Source of the DNA: Datnioides undecimradiatus
Lineage: Eukaryota > Chordata > Actinopteri > Lobotiformes > Datnioididae
DNA length: 64,000 bases
NCBI GenBank assembly: GCA_008933995.1
Contig: WARS01002753.1
Span: forward strand, 248,001-312,000
Reading direction: 5' to 3'
Shown piece after piece: positions 61,301 to 64,000 of the stretch. Under the pieces are notes generated by a model that was not told the DNA's origin, did not search any database, and was given only the letters and a program-made list of their open reading frames with translations. The number at the start of each line of letters is the position of its first letter. The stretch's first letter is position 1. Position numbers and translations under genes: made by a program.

Positions 61301-62773
61301 AGAGGAATGTATGGGTTTTTCAGCTTGAATCAAAACCTGGTCTATTTATTCTATTTCTACTCTTTTATGCCCTTTATTCATTTGCTGTTACTATCACTGG
61401 GTTTACTGTCCGTCTTCTCATTTTCAGTCTTGCTGTCATTATGACCATTGTTAGTAAAGACACTTGCGTGTTACCGATGCAGCGGCGCTGCTCTTAAAGA
61501 ACCACTCGCTTTGAATTTGCCTGTTTCACTTCAGCAAAGTATAAAAAAGAAAAGAAAAACGTTTCACATCTGAAGTGTTTACAAAATGCTTTGATGTTAT
61601 TTTGCCTTGCTTTTTTAAACAGGTGCACTGTTTACTTGTTTTGTTTTTCATTCAGACCAGACAATGACGCTGTTTTAGCAGGTCGGCCATTTTTCTCCTC
61701 CAGCGTTTTAACTGGACGCTGACTTTGGTCAGGCCGCAGGTGCAGAGCTGCATCGCTGATTCGCGTGTGTCCGTTGGTCAAAGCGAACCCTGCGACGGCG
61801 AGCGTCTTACCACGGGAGGCCCGTTATCAGGATCCATACAGACTGCAGCTCCAGCGGGGCAGGTGACCCCGGGGATGGGGTTCAGCGGCTGGCAGATGTT
61901 GATGTAGAAGTCTGGGGATTCGTCGCTCTGGCCCACTGCTTCATCTGACAGGGGACGCAAACGTGACAACAGTAAGCCTGGGCGTGATGCGCGTGAGCTG
62001 CAAACGTGCGGTGAGACGCGTGATGCGCACCTGTTGCCGTGTAGTATCCACTGACGTGAATCAGAGGAGTCAGGTCGATAAGCGAGGAGCCGTTCTGCAC
62101 CGAACACTTTACCTGCAGGAGAGCACGACTACAAGTCAGCGGGACATCTCTGCAGAGCCCAAAACCAAACTGCAAGTCGGTCAGTTACAGACTTTAGGCT
62201 TCAGGAAGCCAAGAATTCAATCATACTTGCTGCTCGCAAACCAGCGGCGTGTGGAAAGAGAAGAAGTGCGTGCAAGTCTCAGCGTCGGAGGAGATGAGAA
62301 CGGGCTCTGGAGCGGCGGAGCCCATGTTGTGTGGCCTGTTCCAACACAAAGCAGTCACTCAGGACAGAGTTTCAACAGAAGTATGTGCGTTTCACATGAA
62401 ACAACACGCTGCCAGTGGTTTTCATACATATGTAAGCGTGCGTCCACCTGTGCTCACCAGACTCCATTCACAAAAACAGTAATTTCACCTCCGGAGCCGC
62501 TGCTCTACTGCTGCCTTCACTGGTTAGCTTGTTTGCGTTACTGTGTGACTTTAAAGGTTTAGTTCTGCTGCATCAAAGTGATCTGCTCCATCTTCAGTGG
62601 CGGAGGACGGTACCTGCAGATGAACTGGATGACGGTGCTGTGTCTGAGGCCGGGGTTCGCCTGGCAGGGGCTTCCTCCTTCGTACGTCAGCTCCACAATG
62701 TGATCCTTGTACGAGAGCTTCCTGCTGACCTGGCCGCCGCTCACCGCCGTCGCTGCGTCCTTAATGCACACGG
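55384..62773 (-). CDS. igf2r: Cation-independent mannose-6-phosphate / IGF2 receptor, C-terminal part
   Basis: Sorts lysosomal enzymes from the Golgi and cell surface to endosomes. Eighteen coding exons from the 5' end: 62773-62614, 62335-62227, 62112-62031, 61944-61811, 61097-60948, 60868-60710, 60627-60417, 59613-59461, 59248-59014, 58893-58757, 58506-58389, 57987-57841, 57736-57552, 56752-56566, 56477-56337, 56253-56184, 55915-55634, 55545-55384. They give 2822 nt, about 939 residues. Content: second half of repeat 11, then repeats 12-15; a fibronectin type II insert in repeat 13 (exon 59613-59461: CAFPF, KWCATT, WGFC); the membrane segment (56337-56477, [15 protein letters not shown]); and a cytoplasmic tail with YSKV endocytosis signal, NGHITTK, and the acidic-cluster dileucine end [10 protein letters not shown], which binds GGA adaptors in mammals. 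Splice phases agree throughout. Mannose-6-phosphate-binding repeats 3, 5 and 9 lie outside the window. Confidence 0.97.
56860..57080. repeat. GCTAGC-rich dispersed repeat in igf2r intron
   Basis: CATGCTAACCC, CGCTAGCATAATG, ACGTTAGCATGTTAGCG and similar words follow the tail of the abundant percomorph repeat seen elsewhere in the window. Lies between two repeat-15 exons. Confidence 0.55.
61098..61810. other. igf2r: igf2r intron, nothing else seen
   Basis: A 713-base intron between exons encoding GPPV and DIGRTT. The flanking protein reads straight across by family comparison, so no exon is missing here. Confidence 0.8.
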
Positions 62774-64000
62774 CTGCAACACACACACACACACACGTTT
62801 ATTTCAATTCAACTTAAAGCAGCAAACTGGGCAAATTAACACGGACACACCCGTTAACTTGTTCAACCTGTCATTGTATTAGTGTGTCTCCCTCCTCCGG
62901 CACCTTTGTTTGTTTGTTTGTTTGTTTATTATTGATATCCAACAGATTCCGGTGACATTTAGTGGAAGTTCAGACCACGAGCCAACGAGAAATGATTCAG
63001 ATTCAGTCGAGTCAAAGATGAAAGATTTTCAACTTTGCCATTTTCTCATGAGCGGCCGCGCTCGCTGGCAAAAAGCCCAAATTAGCGTTAAATGTCCAAA
63101 CATCTCGAAGCATTCCCATGACTTTAATTACAGATTCAGACTCACTGGCTGAGGCATGCGCTGCCTCTCTCTCTCTCTCTGTCGGTTTACCGTGCAACCT
63201 CTACTACAGCTCTGGCGACAGCGCGGTCAATAATTTGGAGAGGTGTTGGAATCTCAGGTCTCTTATTACGGCGCGTCCTCGGTGTTACATAACCCACAGG
63301 CGCAGACTGAACAGTAACCGGGAGGGGAGTGAGTGAATTCTTAACGAATCCCTCTCGCTCGCTGCGAGAAAATCTGATTTGCTCCAAGATAAATCAGTTT
63401 AATGGATTCTACAAAGCGTTCCTTACGAGGAAACAGCCATGAATTAAGACAGGAAGCGCGTCTTTGTTACGGAGCGCCGGTGTTTTCGGTGCAAGATCCT
63501 GAAACACGCAGTAAAAGCAGAGGACCTTCGTGTTTTCTTCGCCTTCCTTCAGGCAGTGTTCTCCCCACCTTATGCTTCGGTGAAGGCAGAGCAGCTGCCG
63601 CGATGCAAACATGCGCTTTACACCGAGACAAAGACGCAGAGTCCAGACCAGTTAAAGGTCGACTGCACTGCAGCTTCGCATTCTGAAAACAAAAGCATTG
63701 GGCTCTGACTGGTTAAAGACTGATCTGCCTGCTGAGTGGTTCTCGTGTGCGCACGCCCAACACGCTCAGGACAGAAGCTCGCGACCTTTGAGCCTCTGAG
63801 CGACGAAAGGGGGCATTTTGCTGGCTTTGCAGGTCTAACGTGTCGAGCTCGTGCACGTTTTCGGTGCAACTGACCTTTACAAACGGATGCAAGCCTGATT
63901 TCTTTGTCCTGTGAGCACAACACTGAGGAGGAGTGTTTACGTGTTTGCTCACTGAATCAGCGGATAAACAATAAACACCCGACAGGCGCATGCACGCACC
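62774..64000 (-). other. igf2r: igf2r intron running off the window
   Basis: No further igf2r exon was found. Simple repeats: (AC)n near 62778-62795, TTTG repeats near 62905-62925, and a CT tract at 63164-63180. The upstream exons, encoding the first half of repeat 11 and everything before, must lie beyond the right edge. Confidence 0.7.

Noticed and set aside
62040..63990. Search for a protein-coding antisense or upstream gene in the igf2r right-hand region
   Set aside because: Open frames there are shadows of igf2r exons or unsupported intronic frames.

Overview
This looks like genomic DNA from a bony fish, probably a percomorph teleost. The evidence is intron-rich vertebrate genes with canonical GT-AG splicing, fish-type dispersed repeats, many short microsatellites, and a gene order matching human chromosome 6q25-q27. 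The species cannot be told from the window. No tRNA, rRNA, CRISPR array or prokaryotic signal was seen. Exon boundaries were worked out by hand from reading frame, splice consensus and family knowledge. All joins are phase-consistent, but none has been checked against RNA.

Layout: (1) 158-5125, plus strand: vgll2, a four-exon TEAD cofactor, followed by a possible 1 kb 3' UTR. (2) About 6.2-28.9 kb: a gene desert with LINE relics, a 94-base palindromic element, simple repeats and long unique stretches that could hold enhancers. (3) 28983-38339, plus strand: plasminogen (plg), 19 exons, 800 codons, with a PAN domain, five kringles and a trypsin-like protease with an intact triad. (4) 38607-45157, minus strand: an OCT-type SLC22 organic cation transporter, 12 coding exons, 556 residues. 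(5) 46199-50274, minus strand: its tandem paralogue, 11 coding exons, 558 residues. (6) 55384-62773, minus strand: the last 18 coding exons of igf2r (cation-independent mannose-6-phosphate/IGF2 receptor). These run from the second half of repeat 11 through repeat 15, the membrane segment and the cytoplasmic tail. The gene continues past the right edge.

The block igf2r - SLC22A - SLC22A - plg has the same order as IGF2R - SLC22A1/2/3 - PLG in mammals. vgll2 beside plg is not the human arrangement. The genes share no pathway in the operon sense, though IGF2R and plasminogen are both linked to proteolysis at the cell surface and the OCTs form a local duplicate pair.

Main points of interest: a GC-AG intron in plg; a (TG)13-T4 tract just before a frame-shifting plg exon, resembling the CFTR exon 9 acceptor; an extra intron that splits the ancestral first coding exon of one SLC22 paralogue only; patchy near-identity between the paralogues that suggests gene conversion; two competing donors seven bases apart in vgll2, one predicting a protein with only the TEAD-binding domain; and igf2r repeat-11 residues unlike those that bind IGF2 in human. 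I saw no clear new biological system. The unusual features are in gene structure and splicing.
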